From Aureimonas sp. AU12 (lineage in GTDB: Bacteria; Pseudomonadota; Alphaproteobacteria; Rhizobiales; Rhizobiaceae): a stretch of 64,000 nucleotides of DNA. Below, piece after piece: positions 54,378 to 64,000 of this stretch. Under the pieces are notes generated by a model. It saw only the letters and a list, made by a program, of their open reading frames with translations. It had not been told where the DNA came from and searched no databases. The stretch is from the NCBI RefSeq assembly GCF_001463705.1, contig NZ_BBWH01000010.1, positions 1-64,000 on the forward strand, given 5' to 3'. A program made the translations under genes and the position numbers. Position 1 is the first letter of the stretch, and every line of letters starts with the position of its first letter.

Positions 54378-55423
54378 GTGACCCACACCCACGATCACGG
54401 CGACCACGACCACGATCACAGCCACGATCACGGCGCACATGCCGGCGAGACGCGGCTGGCGATCGCGGCGGGCCTCACGGGCCTGTTCATGCTGGCCGAG
54501 GTGGCGGGCGGGCTGATCTCGGGCTCGCTGGCGCTGCTCGCCGATGCCGGACACATGCTCGTCGACTTCGCCGGACTGGCGCTGGCCTGGTTCGCCATCC
54601 GCATGGCCCGCCGTCCGGCGGATACGCGGCGCACCTTCGGCTACGACCGCTTCCAGATCCTCGTCGCCTATTCCAACGGCCTCGTGCTCTTCGGCATCAG
54701 CGCCGTCATTCTCTACGAGGCCTATGCCCGCCTCGCCGATCCCGTGCCCGTGCTCGCCGGTCCGATGCTGGCGGTGGCGGTCGGCGGGCTGGTGGTCAAC
54801 GTCGCGGCCTTCTTCGTGCTCCATGGCGGCGACAGGCAGGACCTCAACATGCGCGGCGCGCTCCTGCACGTGATGGGGGATCTCTTGGGTTCGGTCGCCG
54901 CGATCGCAGCGTCGCTGATCATCCTCGGCACGGGCTGGACCCCGATCGACCCGATCCTTTCGGTCTTCGTCTGCCTGCTCATTCTCGGCAATGCCTACCG
55001 CCTGATCCGCGAGTCCGGCCACATCCTGCTCGAAGGCGCGCCGGCCGACGTCGATGCCGGCGCGATAGAGGCTCGCCTTGCCGCCATTCCCGGCCTCGCC
55101 AGCATTCATCACGTCCATGTCTGGATGCTGACGCCCAAGCGCCGCGCCGCGACGCTGCATGCCTGCGTCACCGACACCGCAGACGGCCCGACTGTCGTGC
55201 GCGCCGTGAAGGCCGAGTTGCGCCGCAGTTTCGCCATCGAGCATGCGACCGTGGAGGTCGAGGCCCCCGGGGCCTGCGCCGACGAGACGACGAATGTCTG
55301 CTTCCCTTCGGTCGCCGGCGATCGCCCGCACGCGAACGATCATTCCGGCCATGGCCACGACCATGCCGCGCACGACCACGACCATGGCCACCCCCACCAG
55401 CCGGCGGCCCTGCCGCGGCCGGC

Positions 55424-55427
<4 letters not shown>
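54378..55427 (+). CDS. Zinc-type cation diffusion facilitator embedded in the yej operon
   Basis: A 349-residue CzcD/ZitB-like exporter with six helices. Histidine-rich tails are at both ends (HDHGDHDHDHSHDHG at the start, and GHGHDHAAHDHDHGHPH near the end). The metal site is canonical: HxxxD in helix 2 (LADAGHMLVD) and HxxxD in helix 5 (ALLHVMGD). It is likely a Zn/Co exporter. It starts with GTG at 54378, nine bases after yejE, and its stop overlaps the start of yejF, so it is in the operon. No cation transporter is normally part of yejABEF. Confidence 0.9.
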
Positions 55428-57105
<1,678 letters not shown>

Positions 57106-57109
<4 letters not shown>

Positions 57110-57756
57110 TCGATCTCTTCCGCCACCGGCTCGAGGACCAGACGCTCGACTTCACGATCGCCGAGGAGCGCCGGGCCTTCGACGGGTTCCGGCCGCTCGA
57201 CGTCGTCACGCTCGACCATGCGCCGCTCGGCCGCGACCTGCCCTCGCATGTTCGGCGCGAGATCGTGCGCGGCGGGCGCTGCGCCGTCGTCATTCCCTAC
57301 GATCCCGTGCGCGACGAGATCGTGGTGATCCGCCAGTTCCGCATCGGCGCCGCGCTCGCCACGCCCCATGCCGCGCCGCTCGAACTGCCGGCCGGCGGCA
57401 TCGACGAGGGCGAGGACGCCATGGCCGGCGCTGCGCGCGAACTCGAAGAGGAAACCGGGCTCGACACGCTGGCGATCAGCCATTGCTACACGATCCTGAC
57501 GACGCCCGGCCTCACCGACGAAGTGGCCATCGTCTTCCTGGCGCTCGTCGACGTCTCCAGCCTCGACGGGCGGGGCGGCAAGGAGGACGAGGCGGAGGAC
57601 ATTCTTGCCATCCGCGCGCCGGTGGATGCACTGATCGCAGCGGTGGACGATGGCCAGATCGCCAACGGATTTCTCGTCGGCGCGACGCATTGGTTTGCGC
57701 GTCACGGCCGAACCCGCGCTAGATTGCTGGCGGATTCGATTCGACCCATCGATTGA
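57106..57756 (+). CDS. Nudix hydrolase, ADP-ribose pyrophosphatase type
   Basis: A 216-residue Nudix protein. The Nudix box GGIDEGEDAMAGAARELEEE is complete, with the GxxxxxE...REUxEExGU pattern, and the preceding LELPAGGI loop is typical of ADP-ribose or sugar-nucleotide hydrolases. The start overlaps the yejF stop (ATGA), so it is translationally coupled, although a link to peptide uptake is not obvious. The upstream open frame is a shadow of yejF. Confidence 0.88.
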
Positions 57757-57778
57757 GACGGCAAGGCAGGCCCCCGAC

Positions 57779-58720
57779 GTGACCATTCTTCTTTCCGTGA
57801 CAGGCTTCGACCCGACGCGCTGGCGCGAGGCGCTGCTGAAGGCGTCGCCGAACGAGCAGATCGTCCTGCGCCCGGCCAGCGCGGCCGACGAGGCCATCCG
57901 CTACGCCGTGGTCTGGAAGCAGCCGCCGGGCGTTCTCGCCAACCTGCCGAACCTCCAGGCGATCTTCTCGCTCGGGGCCGGCGTCGATCACATCCTCGCC
58001 GACCGGACGCTGCCGGACGTGCCGATCGTGCGCATCGTCGCCGACGACCTGACGAAGCGGATGAGCGAATACGTGGTGTGGCGGGTGCTCGACCATCTGC
58101 GTCGCGGCATGACCTACCGCGCGCAGCAGACCGCGCGCATCTGGAACGAGCGGCTGCAGCCCGCGGCAGCCGACGTTTCCGTCGGTATTCTCGGCCTCGG
58201 CGAACTCGGGCGCGACGCCGCCGAGAAGCTGCGCGTCATGGGCTTCCCGGTCTCCGGCTGGAGCCGCACGCCGAAGGCGCTGGACGGCATCCGCTGCCTG
58301 CACGGCGAGGACGGGCTGACCGAGATCCTCGCCTCGAGCGACATTCTCGTGGTGCTGCTGCCGCTCACCGCCGAGACGGCGGGCATGATCGACGACGGCT
58401 TCCTCACCCGGCTGAAGCGCGAGACGCCGCTGGGCACGCCGATCCTCGTCCAGGCCGGTCGCGGCGGACTGCAGAAGGATTCGGCGATCCTGCGCGCACT
58501 CAACGACGGCCGCCTGATGGAAGCCTCGCTCGACGTCTTCGAGCGCGAGCCGCTGCCTGCGGACAGCCCGCTCTGGCGGCACCCCCGCGTCTTCGTCACT
58601 CCGCATGCCGCTGCCTCGTCCGACCCGGCCGCCCTCGCCCCGATCATCGTCCGCCAGATCGCCGCGCATCGCCGGGGCGAAGTGCTGACGAACCTGGTCG
58701 ATCCCGGCACCGGGTACTGA
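57779..58720 (+). CDS. 2-hydroxyacid dehydrogenase, GhrA-like
   Basis: A 313-residue NAD(P)-dependent oxidoreductase of the D-2-hydroxyacid dehydrogenase family, closest in layout to glyoxylate/hydroxypyruvate reductase A. The nucleotide-binding GLGELGRDAAEKL motif lies near residue 140. The catalytic Arg is in QAGRGGLQ, the Glu in FEREPLP and the His in VTPHAAAS. GTG at 57779 is the start, after an AAGGCAGG region and 22 bases from the Nudix gene. It is probably co-transcribed with that gene. A hairpin lies 15 bases after the stop. Confidence 0.88.
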   Translation: MTILLSVTGFDPTRWREALLKASPNEQIVLRPASAADEAIRYAVVWKQPPGVLANLPNLQAIFSLGAGVDHILADRTLPDVPIVRIVADDLTKRMSEYVVWRVLDHLRRGMTYRAQQTARIWNERLQPAAADVSVGILGLGELGRDAAEKLRVMGFPVSGWSRTPKALDGIRCLHGEDGLTEILASSDILVVLLPLTAETAGMIDDGFLTRLKRETPLGTPILVQAGRGGLQKDSAILRALNDGRLMEASLDVFEREPLPADSPLWRHPRVFVTPHAAASSDPAALAPIIVRQIAAHRRGEVLTNLVDPGTGY

Positions 58721-58734
58721 GGCTGCAGAGCCTT

Positions 58735-58760
58735 GCCGCGTGATCTCGACGTCACGCGGC
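58735..58760. promoter_or_regulatory. Perfect 9-base inverted repeat after the GhrA-like gene
   Basis: GCCGCGTGA at 58735-58743 and TCACGCGGC at 58752-58760 pair around eight bases. No T run follows. It could be a terminator stem for the gene upstream or an operator for the fhu operon that starts 190 bases later. Confidence 0.5.
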
Positions 58761-58945
58761 GGGGGCCGGTCCGCTTGGTCGAAGCCCCAAAGTGAGACCG
58801 CAGCCGTCGAACCCGAACGGTGCAGTCTGACTCCAACTCGTCCGTAACGGCTGTCGGTTGCCCGCTCACTCGCCGAACGCCAAGCGACCCCGTGCCTCCG
58901 CATGACAGAGCTTGCCGGTCGCAACCCTGCACGGTAGGAGAAAAC

Positions 58946-58984
58946 ATGAATATGTTTGTCACCTATCTGCGCTCAGGCTCTTGA
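58946..58984 (+). CDS. Possible 12-codon leader frame of the fhu operon
   Basis: The frame MNMFVTYLRSGS starts at an ATG five bases after TAGGAG, the best ribosome site in the area. It ends with TGA overlapping the TTG start of fhuD (TTGA). No ribosome site is near the TTG, so fhuD translation probably depends on reading of this frame. It is not recognised as a known leader peptide; whether the peptide has a role of its own is unknown. Confidence 0.5.
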   Translation: MNMFVTYLRSGS

Positions 58985-59868
58985 ACGATCGGCGCATCTC
59001 CCGCCGGACCATCCTCGCCGGAATGGCCGCAGCGGCGCTCGGTCCCTCATCGATCGCACGTGCCACTGTTCCGGCCCGCGTCGCCTCGCTCGACTATGGT
59101 CTGGCCGAGACGATGCTGGCGATCGGCGCCGTGCCGGTCGCGCTCGCGGCAGCCGCAGATTGGGGAACCTGGGTGGTCGAGCCGCCGCTCCCGCCCAGCG
59201 TTCAGGACCTCGGCGCCGCGCAGGAGCCCAATTTCGAGCGCCTCGCGGCCCTGCGTCCCGACCTGATCCTCACGACCGACTACGTCGCGATGGTCGAACC
59301 GGCGCTCGCCCGCATCGCCCCGGTCGAGCGGCTGACGCTCTTCAGCGAGGGCGTCGAGCCCATGGCGCGGGCCCGCGACGTGACGATGACGCTTGGCGTC
59401 CGCCTCGGCCGCACGGACGAAGCGATCCGCTTCCTCGCCGCCTTCGACACCGAGATGGACGCCCTTGCGGCAAGGCTCGCGACGCATCGCGCCAAGCCCC
59501 TGCTGCTGGCGAGCTTCATGGACCCGCGCCATGTGCGGATCTACGGCACCAGCGGCCTCTACGGCAACGTGCTCTCCCGGCTCGGGCTTCGGAATGCCTG
59601 GAGCGAGGTCGTCAACTACTGGGGCTTCTCGACCGTCGGCATCGAGGCGCTCGGCGCCATGCCCGACGCGCGCTTCGTCGCCATCGAGCCCGTGGCGCCG
59701 GACATCTGGCCGGTGCTGGCCCGCTCGCCTTTGTGGACCGCCCTGCCCTTCGTTCGCGCGGAAGCCGTTTCCACCATCGCGCCGGCGCTGATGTTCGGCG
59801 CCCTTCCCTCGGCGCTGCGCTTCGCACGTCTGCTGGCCGCCGATCTCGAGCGCGGCTCTGACGCATGA
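58981..59868 (+). CDS. fhuD: Iron-siderophore ABC transporter substrate-binding protein (FhuD-like)
   Basis: A 295-residue periplasmic binding protein of the PBP type II helical-backbone class that captures ferric hydroxamates. A twin-arginine signal is visible at the start (ISRRTILAGMAAAALG). Segments include LRPDLILTTDYV and the RIYGTSGLYGNVLSRLG central helix region. TTG at 58981 is chosen because it overlaps the leader stop; an in-frame TTG at 58912 gives an unrelated extension. The stop overlaps the fhuB start by four bases. Confidence 0.85.
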   Translation: MNDRRISRRTILAGMAAAALGPSSIARATVPARVASLDYGLAETMLAIGAVPVALAAAADWGTWVVEPPLPPSVQDLGAAQEPNFERLAALRPDLILTTDYVAMVEPALARIAPVERLTLFSEGVEPMARARDVTMTLGVRLGRTDEAIRFLAAFDTEMDALAARLATHRAKPLLLASFMDPRHVRIYGTSGLYGNVLSRLGLRNAWSEVVNYWGFSTVGIEALGAMPDARFVAIEPVAPDIWPVLARSPLWTALPFVRAEAVSTIAPALMFGALPSALRFARLLAADLERGSDA

Positions 59869-61868
59869 GCCCCGTGTCCATCGCACGCGCGCCCTCCGTC
59901 CTCGTGGTCCTTCTCGCACTCCTGGCGATCGGCGCCTGCGTGCCGCTTCTGGCCAGGCCGCTCGCCGAACTCTGGTCGGCCGGCGGGGTGGCGGACGGCT
60001 ATGACGCCGAGCGGATGCGGCTTCTTCATTCCACCCTGCCGCGTCTGGCCATGGCGATCCTTTGCGGCGGAGCGCTGGCGGCGTCCGGCGCGATCCTGCA
60101 GCAGGTCCTGCGCAATCCGCTGGCCTCACCCACCACGCTCGGCATCGACGCCGGCGGCCGGCTGGCGCTGGCGCTCGCCACTTTGCTGGCACCTGCGCTC
60201 TTCGGCTGGGGCCGCGATCTCGTGACGCTGGCGGGTTCGGCCATCTCGACGCTTCTCGTCTTCGCGCTCGTTCGCCGACGCCACTTCGCGGCCGTCTCGC
60301 TCATCCTCGCCGGCCTCGTCGTCTCGCTCTATGCCGGTGCGCTCTCGGCCCTCCTCACCCTTCTCAACGAACGCTATCTCGTCTCGCTCTTCATCTGGGG
60401 TAGCGGCTCGCTGTCGCAGCAGAGCTGGGACCCCGCTCTGTCGCTCCTCATGCGGCTGGCGCTTCTCGTCGGGCCGGTGGTGGCGCTCGTGCGCCCGCTC
60501 GGCGTCCTTGATCTCGACGAAGCCTCAGCGCGCGCACGCGGGCTGAACGCCGGACGCTTGCGGGCGCTCGGCGTCGGTGTCGCCGTGCTCCTGGCCGCCT
60601 TCGTGACGAGCGCAGTCGGCGTCGTCGGCTTCATCGGCCTCGTCGCACCGGTGCTGGCGCGCCTTGCGGGCGCCCGCCGCTTCGGCCATCGGCTGGCGCT
60701 CTCCACGGTGCTCGGCGCGCTCCTGCTGCTTCTCACAGACGTCGCCGTGCAACTCGCCTCCGGTGTCAGCGACGAGTTCCTGCCGACCGGGGCGGTGACG
60801 GCGCTGTTCGGATCGCCGCTCCTCCTTCTTCTCCTGCCGAGGCTGACGCGCGGCGAACGCCCGCCCTTGGCCGCCGATCCGGTGTCCTCCAAGGAAGCCG
60901 CCCGCAGCAACCCGGCCCGCCGGCTGGCTCTGGCGGCGGGCGGCGTCCTTGCGTTGACGTTGCTGGTGCTCGTCATCGGTCGCGATCCCCTCGACGGGCA
61001 CTGGGCCGTTCTGTCGTCGGCCAGCCTCCCCGAGATGCTGCCCTGGCGCTGGCCGCGCATGCTCGGCGCCTTTGCCGCCGGCGCGATGCTCGGCATCGCC
61101 GGGTTCCTGCTGCAGCGCCTCACCGGCAACGAGATGGCGAGCCCCGAAGTCCTCGGCGTCAGCGCCGGAGCGGCCTTCGCCGCCGCACTCTCGCTCTTCG
61201 TGATCGCGACGCCGAACGCGGCGGTGATCGGCATCGCCGCGACGCTCGGCAGCCTTGCGGTGATCGGCGCCGTGCTGGCGCTCGGCCGGCGCTCCTGGTT
61301 CCAGCCCGAACGGGTGCTGCTCGCCGGCATCGCACTCAACGCCCTGCTCGACGCCGTCGTCGGCCTTCTCAGCGCGACCGGCGACCCGCGCGCGCTCATG
61401 CTGTTCGCCTGGATGGCGGGCTCGACCAGCAGCCTGACGGCACCCGCCGCCCTCGCGGCCCTTGGCGGCGCCGTGCTGTTCCTGGCGCTTGCGCTGCTCG
61501 TCGTGCGCTGGCTGGAGATCCTGCCGCTGGGCGCGCCCGCAAGCGTCGCACTCGGCGTGCCCCTCGGGCGCGCCCGGTTCTGCCTCTTCGTGCTCGCGGC
61601 AGCGCTGACGGCCGCCGCCACTCCCGTCGTCGGTCCCCTGACCTTCGTCGGACTGATGGCGCCCCATGCCGTGCGAATGATCGGGCTGGACCGTGCGGGG
61701 TCGGCGCTCATTGGCTCGGCGCTGGTCGGGGGCGGCCTGATGATCGCCGCCGACTGGCTGGCCCGCGTCGTCGCCTACCCGTGGCAGCTACCGACGGGCC
61801 TCGTCGCCGCGCTCATCGGCGCGCCCTGCCTCATGCTGCTTCTGGCCACGCGGCGCGGCGCCGGCTGA
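59865..61868 (+). CDS. fhuB: Iron-hydroxamate ABC transporter permease FhuB (fused double permease)
   Basis: A 667-residue permease with about 18-20 helices made of two homologous FecCD halves (about 1-330 and 340-665), each with the conserved G-G-x-L-A-x-S-G-A-x-x-Q start (GGALAASGAILQQVL in half one and GAMLGIAGFLLQRL in half two). Both halves carry the GFIGL or FVGLMAPH-type contact loop for the ATPase. The fused form is that of FhuB. ATG overlaps the fhuD stop, and its stop overlaps the fhuC start. Confidence 0.93.
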   Translation: MSPVSIARAPSVLVVLLALLAIGACVPLLARPLAELWSAGGVADGYDAERMRLLHSTLPRLAMAILCGGALAASGAILQQVLRNPLASPTTLGIDAGGRLALALATLLAPALFGWGRDLVTLAGSAISTLLVFALVRRRHFAAVSLILAGLVVSLYAGALSALLTLLNERYLVSLFIWGSGSLSQQSWDPALSLLMRLALLVGPVVALVRPLGVLDLDEASARARGLNAGRLRALGVGVAVLLAAFVTSAVGVVGFIGLVAPVLARLAGARRFGHRLALSTVLGALLLLLTDVAVQLASGVSDEFLPTGAVTALFGSPLLLLLLPRLTRGERPPLAADPVSSKEAARSNPARRLALAAGGVLALTLLVLVIGRDPLDGHWAVLSSASLPEMLPWRWPRMLGAFAAGAMLGIAGFLLQRLTGNEMASPEVLGVSAGAAFAAALSLFVIATPNAAVIGIAATLGSLAVIGAVLALGRRSWFQPERVLLAGIALNALLDAVVGLLSATGDPRALMLFAWMAGSTSSLTAPAALAALGGAVLFLALALLVVRWLEILPLGAPASVALGVPLGRARFCLFVLAAALTAAATPVVGPLTFVGLMAPHAVRMIGLDRAGSALIGSALVGGGLMIAADWLARVVAYPWQLPTGLVAALIGAPCLMLLLATRRGAG

Positions 61869-62755
61869 TGCCCTGTCCGAACACTGCCGCCCCGCCTTGT
61901 CCTCGCGAGCCCCACCTCATGCCAGCCCAGCCCCGACCGACCCAGACGACCATCATCCGCCCCGCTGCTTCCCCCGTCGCCGCCGCCGCGTTCCGGTTGG
62001 CGGATGTCAGCTTCGCGGTCGAGGGTCGCACGCTCCTGCACCCGCTGACGATCGATCTGCCGCCCGGCCGCATCGTCGCGCTCGTCGGCCACAACGGATC
62101 CGGCAAATCAACACTGCTCAAGCTTCTGGCGCGCCAGACCCGTCCGACGAGCGGAACGGTTTCCTTCGCCGGGCAGGACCTCGGGGCTTGGAGCGAGCGC
62201 GAATTTGCCCGCGCAGTCGCCTATCTCCCCCAGTCGACGCCGCCGGCGCCCGGCATGCGAGTGCGCGAACTCGTCGATCTCGGGCGCTATCCCTGGCACG
62301 GGCCCTTCGGGCGCTTCGGAGCCGACGACCGTGCGAAGGTCGAGGAGGCCCTGGCGCTTACCGGCACGGGCGAGTTCGCCGACCGTCCGGTGGAAGCGCT
62401 CTCAGGGGGCGAGCGGCAGCGCGTCTGGCTGGCGATGCTGATGGCGCAGGATGCCGGCTGCCTCCTTCTCGACGAGCCGATCTCGGCGCTCGACATCGCC
62501 CACCAGATCGACGTTCTCACCCTCGTGCGCGATGTCAGCCGGCGCAAGGGCGTCGGTGTCGTCATCGTCCTCCACGACATCAACATGGCCGCGCGCTTCT
62601 GCGACGAGATCGTCGCGCTCAAGGGCGGGCGGCTTGTGGCACGCGGAAGCGTCGATGAGGTGGTGACCTCGACGGTGCTCGAACGCATTTATGGCATCGC
62701 CATGTCGACGATGCGGCACCCCCAGAGGAACGAGCCGGTGGCCTTCGCACTTTGA
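61868..62755 (+). CDS. fhuC: Iron-hydroxamate ABC transporter ATPase
   Basis: A 295-residue ATPase. Walker A begins at Gly74 (GHNGSGKST), the signature LSGGERQR starts near residue 178, and Walker B is LLLDEPIS. The H-loop His is in VVIVLHDINMA. The N-terminal 40 residues are Pro-rich, with an alternative ATG at 61919 (MPAQPRPTQ). The start codon overlaps the fhuB stop as TGATG. It powers the FhuB permease. Confidence 0.92.
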   Translation: MPCPNTAAPPCPREPHLMPAQPRPTQTTIIRPAASPVAAAAFRLADVSFAVEGRTLLHPLTIDLPPGRIVALVGHNGSGKSTLLKLLARQTRPTSGTVSFAGQDLGAWSEREFARAVAYLPQSTPPAPGMRVRELVDLGRYPWHGPFGRFGADDRAKVEEALALTGTGEFADRPVEALSGGERQRVWLAMLMAQDAGCLLLDEPISALDIAHQIDVLTLVRDVSRRKGVGVVIVLHDINMAARFCDEIVALKGGRLVARGSVDEVVTSTVLERIYGIAMSTMRHPQRNEPVAFAL

Positions 62756-62777
62756 TCGCATTACGGTCGCAAACTGA

Positions 62778-62805
62778 ACTTTTTCATCACACCAGATAAA
62801 AAAGT
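62778..62805. promoter_or_regulatory. AT-rich hairpin after fhuC
   Basis: ACTTTTTCATC (62778-62788) pairs with GATAAAAAAGT (62795-62805) with one mismatch around ACACCA. Three more pairs with one bulge extend the stem. It is far more AT-rich than its surroundings, and no T run follows, so it may be an operator or a weak terminator. It lies 22 bases after the fhuC stop and about 240 bases before the AraC gene. Confidence 0.5.
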
Positions 62806-63048
62806 CAGAATTGTGAGATTGAACGGATCGTTCGTGTCGGTTACGGATTGGTGCGCGTCAGGATTGTCCGAAAGTAGGATCCCGGCACGATCGATGGTCC
62901 GATTGCCGTCGAGCAGCAAGGCTGCGATGATGATCGACGTTTCTGGACGGACGACTCTCGCTTGTGACCCGGGGGCATTGGGGGGCCCGGCTCCCGAAGA
63001 TCAACCGGTCTGACAAGCCGGTGCAGGAGATGAGAAGTTTGGCTGATC

Positions 63049-64000
63049 ATGCCTCAGTTCGCACCCAACCCGGCACGCATACCGGCCTTTGAGCCGGCTT
63101 CCTCCGTTTTGCCTCTCTCGATCGTCGAGACGCACCGAGCCTTGCCGGCCCTCAACGACCGGACGGCCTTTCCCCTCGCCTTGCGATCGATCGACGAGGG
63201 ACGGGTGACATTCGTCGACAGCCTGCGCAAGATCGGCCAGATGACGGCGCTGACGATGAGCACGCAGACCGGATTTCGGGCCGAGCCGACGGGAAGCCTC
63301 GATGTCTACGGTCTCTCCTTCACCACCTCCGGGACCGCCGTCCGATGCGGCGCTTCCGTCGAGGCAACGAGTTCGCCGGGCACCGGCTCGATCTATCATC
63401 TTCCCGATCTCGAATGGATCGACGTGTCGCCCCAGTTCAAGACGTGGGGGCTCTTCATCGAGCGCGAGCTTCTCGATCGCCAATACGAGGCGCTGACCGG
63501 CGAGAGCCCGAACGGCCGGATCAAGTTCGTTCCGGTGATCGAACTGACGTCGCGGCCCCTGAAAGCGTTCGTGCGCAGCGTCCGCATCCTGCACGAGGCG
63601 ATCATGATGCGGCCGCAGCAGCATGGGCTGGATTTCCCGCTCCTGCAGGAACTTCTCATCCAGCAACTGCTGACGCACTGGCCGCGCGTCGGGGACGACG
63701 TGGTCACCGCCGACGCATCCTCCGCAGGGACGCTGGGGCGCGCGCGCGAATTCATCGCGGCGAACCTGACGACGCCGATCACGGTGGCCGACGTCGCTGC
63801 GGCCGCCGGTGTCAGCGTCCGAGCGCTCCAGATGGCGTTTCGCCGGGAGCTCGACCAGTCGCCGTTGTCCTTCATCCTCGCAGAGCGGTTGGATCTCGCC
63901 CACGCCCAGCTTCATCTGGCGGGGGATGCGCGCGCGGTTTCGCAGATCGCCTACGGCGCTGGCTTCCTTCACATGAGCGACTTTTCCCGCCGCTACCGCG
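63049..64000 (+). CDS. AraC family transcriptional regulator (truncated at the window edge)
   Basis: At least 317 residues, the end lying outside the window. The C-terminal segment holds the first AraC helix-turn-helix (TPITVADVAAAAGVSVRALQMAFRREL) and the start of the second (QIAYGAGFLHMSDFSRRY). The N-terminal 200 residues are beta-rich and could bind a ligand. It follows fhuDBC on the same strand with 293 bases between, which hold the AT-rich hairpin and probably the promoter. Siderophore-sensing AraC regulators are often beside uptake genes, so a siderophore or metabolite ligand is a reasonable but unproved guess. Confidence 0.85.
   Translation, partial: MPQFAPNPARIPAFEPASSVLPLSIVETHRALPALNDRTAFPLALRSIDEGRVTFVDSLRKIGQMTALTMSTQTGFRAEPTGSLDVYGLSFTTSGTAVRCGASVEATSSPGTGSIYHLPDLEWIDVSPQFKTWGLFIERELLDRQYEALTGESPNGRIKFVPVIELTSRPLKAFVRSVRILHEAIMMRPQQHGLDFPLLQELLIQQLLTHWPRVGDDVVTADASSAGTLGRAREFIAANLTTPITVADVAAAAGVSVRALQMAFRRELDQSPLSFILAERLDLAHAQLHLAGDARAVSQIAYGAGFLHMSDFSRRYR

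Noticed and set aside
53034-55397. 787-codon minus-strand open frame rich in Asp, Arg and His
   Set aside because: It mirrors yejE and the CDF gene. The His and Asp richness comes from the His-rich codons of the real gene.

Overview
The window is 64 kb of GC-rich bacterial chromosome, densely packed and with almost no mobile DNA. The gene set points to an alphaproteobacterium of the order Hyphomicrobiales (Rhizobiales). Supporting clues are the cycM-type cytochrome c next to kdsB and pheA, the dnaX-ybaB-recR block with the SRP RNA nearby, the dapD/dapE/truA/fmt/def/rmuC block, a DUF1127 mini-gene, and frequent GTG and TTG starts. A family such as Aurantimonadaceae is possible but cannot be fixed from the sequence alone. 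There is no CRISPR array, prophage, insertion sequence or rRNA operon.

Layout. Positions 0.2-7.7 kb hold housekeeping and repair genes: an AEC permease, GluQRS, an AlkA-type glycosylase, an HNH endonuclease, a DsbB-like oxidoreductase, tRNA-Leu(CAA), an AraC regulator and glutamine-dependent NAD synthetase. Positions 7.8-11.6 kb hold a small unknown protein, a two-HKD phospholipase D and an App1-type phosphatidate phosphatase, which together could turn phospholipid into diacylglycerol, then an alpha/beta hydrolase. Positions 12-18.3 kb carry a fumarylacetoacetate-hydrolase family enzyme, a TetR regulator, a gene-poor stretch, a hybrid sensor kinase with two receiver domains and an outer-membrane protein. 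Positions 18.5-32.2 kb are a biosynthetic and translation block: argB, an MFS carrier, a phosphate-selective-type porin, a nucleotidase, a LOG-family protein, dapD, a lytic transglycosylase, dapE, truA-fmt-def and rmuC.

Positions 32.3-44.7 kb include a secreted trypsin-like protease, PhoX with a possible Pho box, a CDF-like protein, a second lytic transglycosylase, recR, ybaB, dnaX, a membrane methyltransferase, the SRP RNA on the minus strand with a clear promoter, a HIT protein and NudC. Positions 44.9-47.8 kb contain a DUF1127 gene, a single open frame that joins KdsB (CMP-KDO synthesis) to PheA (prephenate dehydratase), and cytochrome c CycM with a long Ala/Pro tail.

Positions 48-57.8 kb form a Yej-type oligopeptide ABC operon with two substrate-binding proteins. 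It has a zinc-type CDF exporter inserted between the permease and ATPase genes and a Nudix hydrolase at its end. A GhrA-like reductase follows. Positions 58.9-64 kb are a hydroxamate-siderophore uptake operon (fhuD-fhuB-fhuC), headed by a 12-codon open frame that overlaps the fhuD start, followed by an AraC regulator cut by the window edge.

The most notable observation is the kdsB-pheA fusion. Next are the translational-coupling arrangements (fhuD leader frame, the 18-codon frame between yejB and yejE), the CDF gene embedded in the yej operon, the phospholipase D/App1 pair, and the alternative hairpins ahead of the MFS gene.
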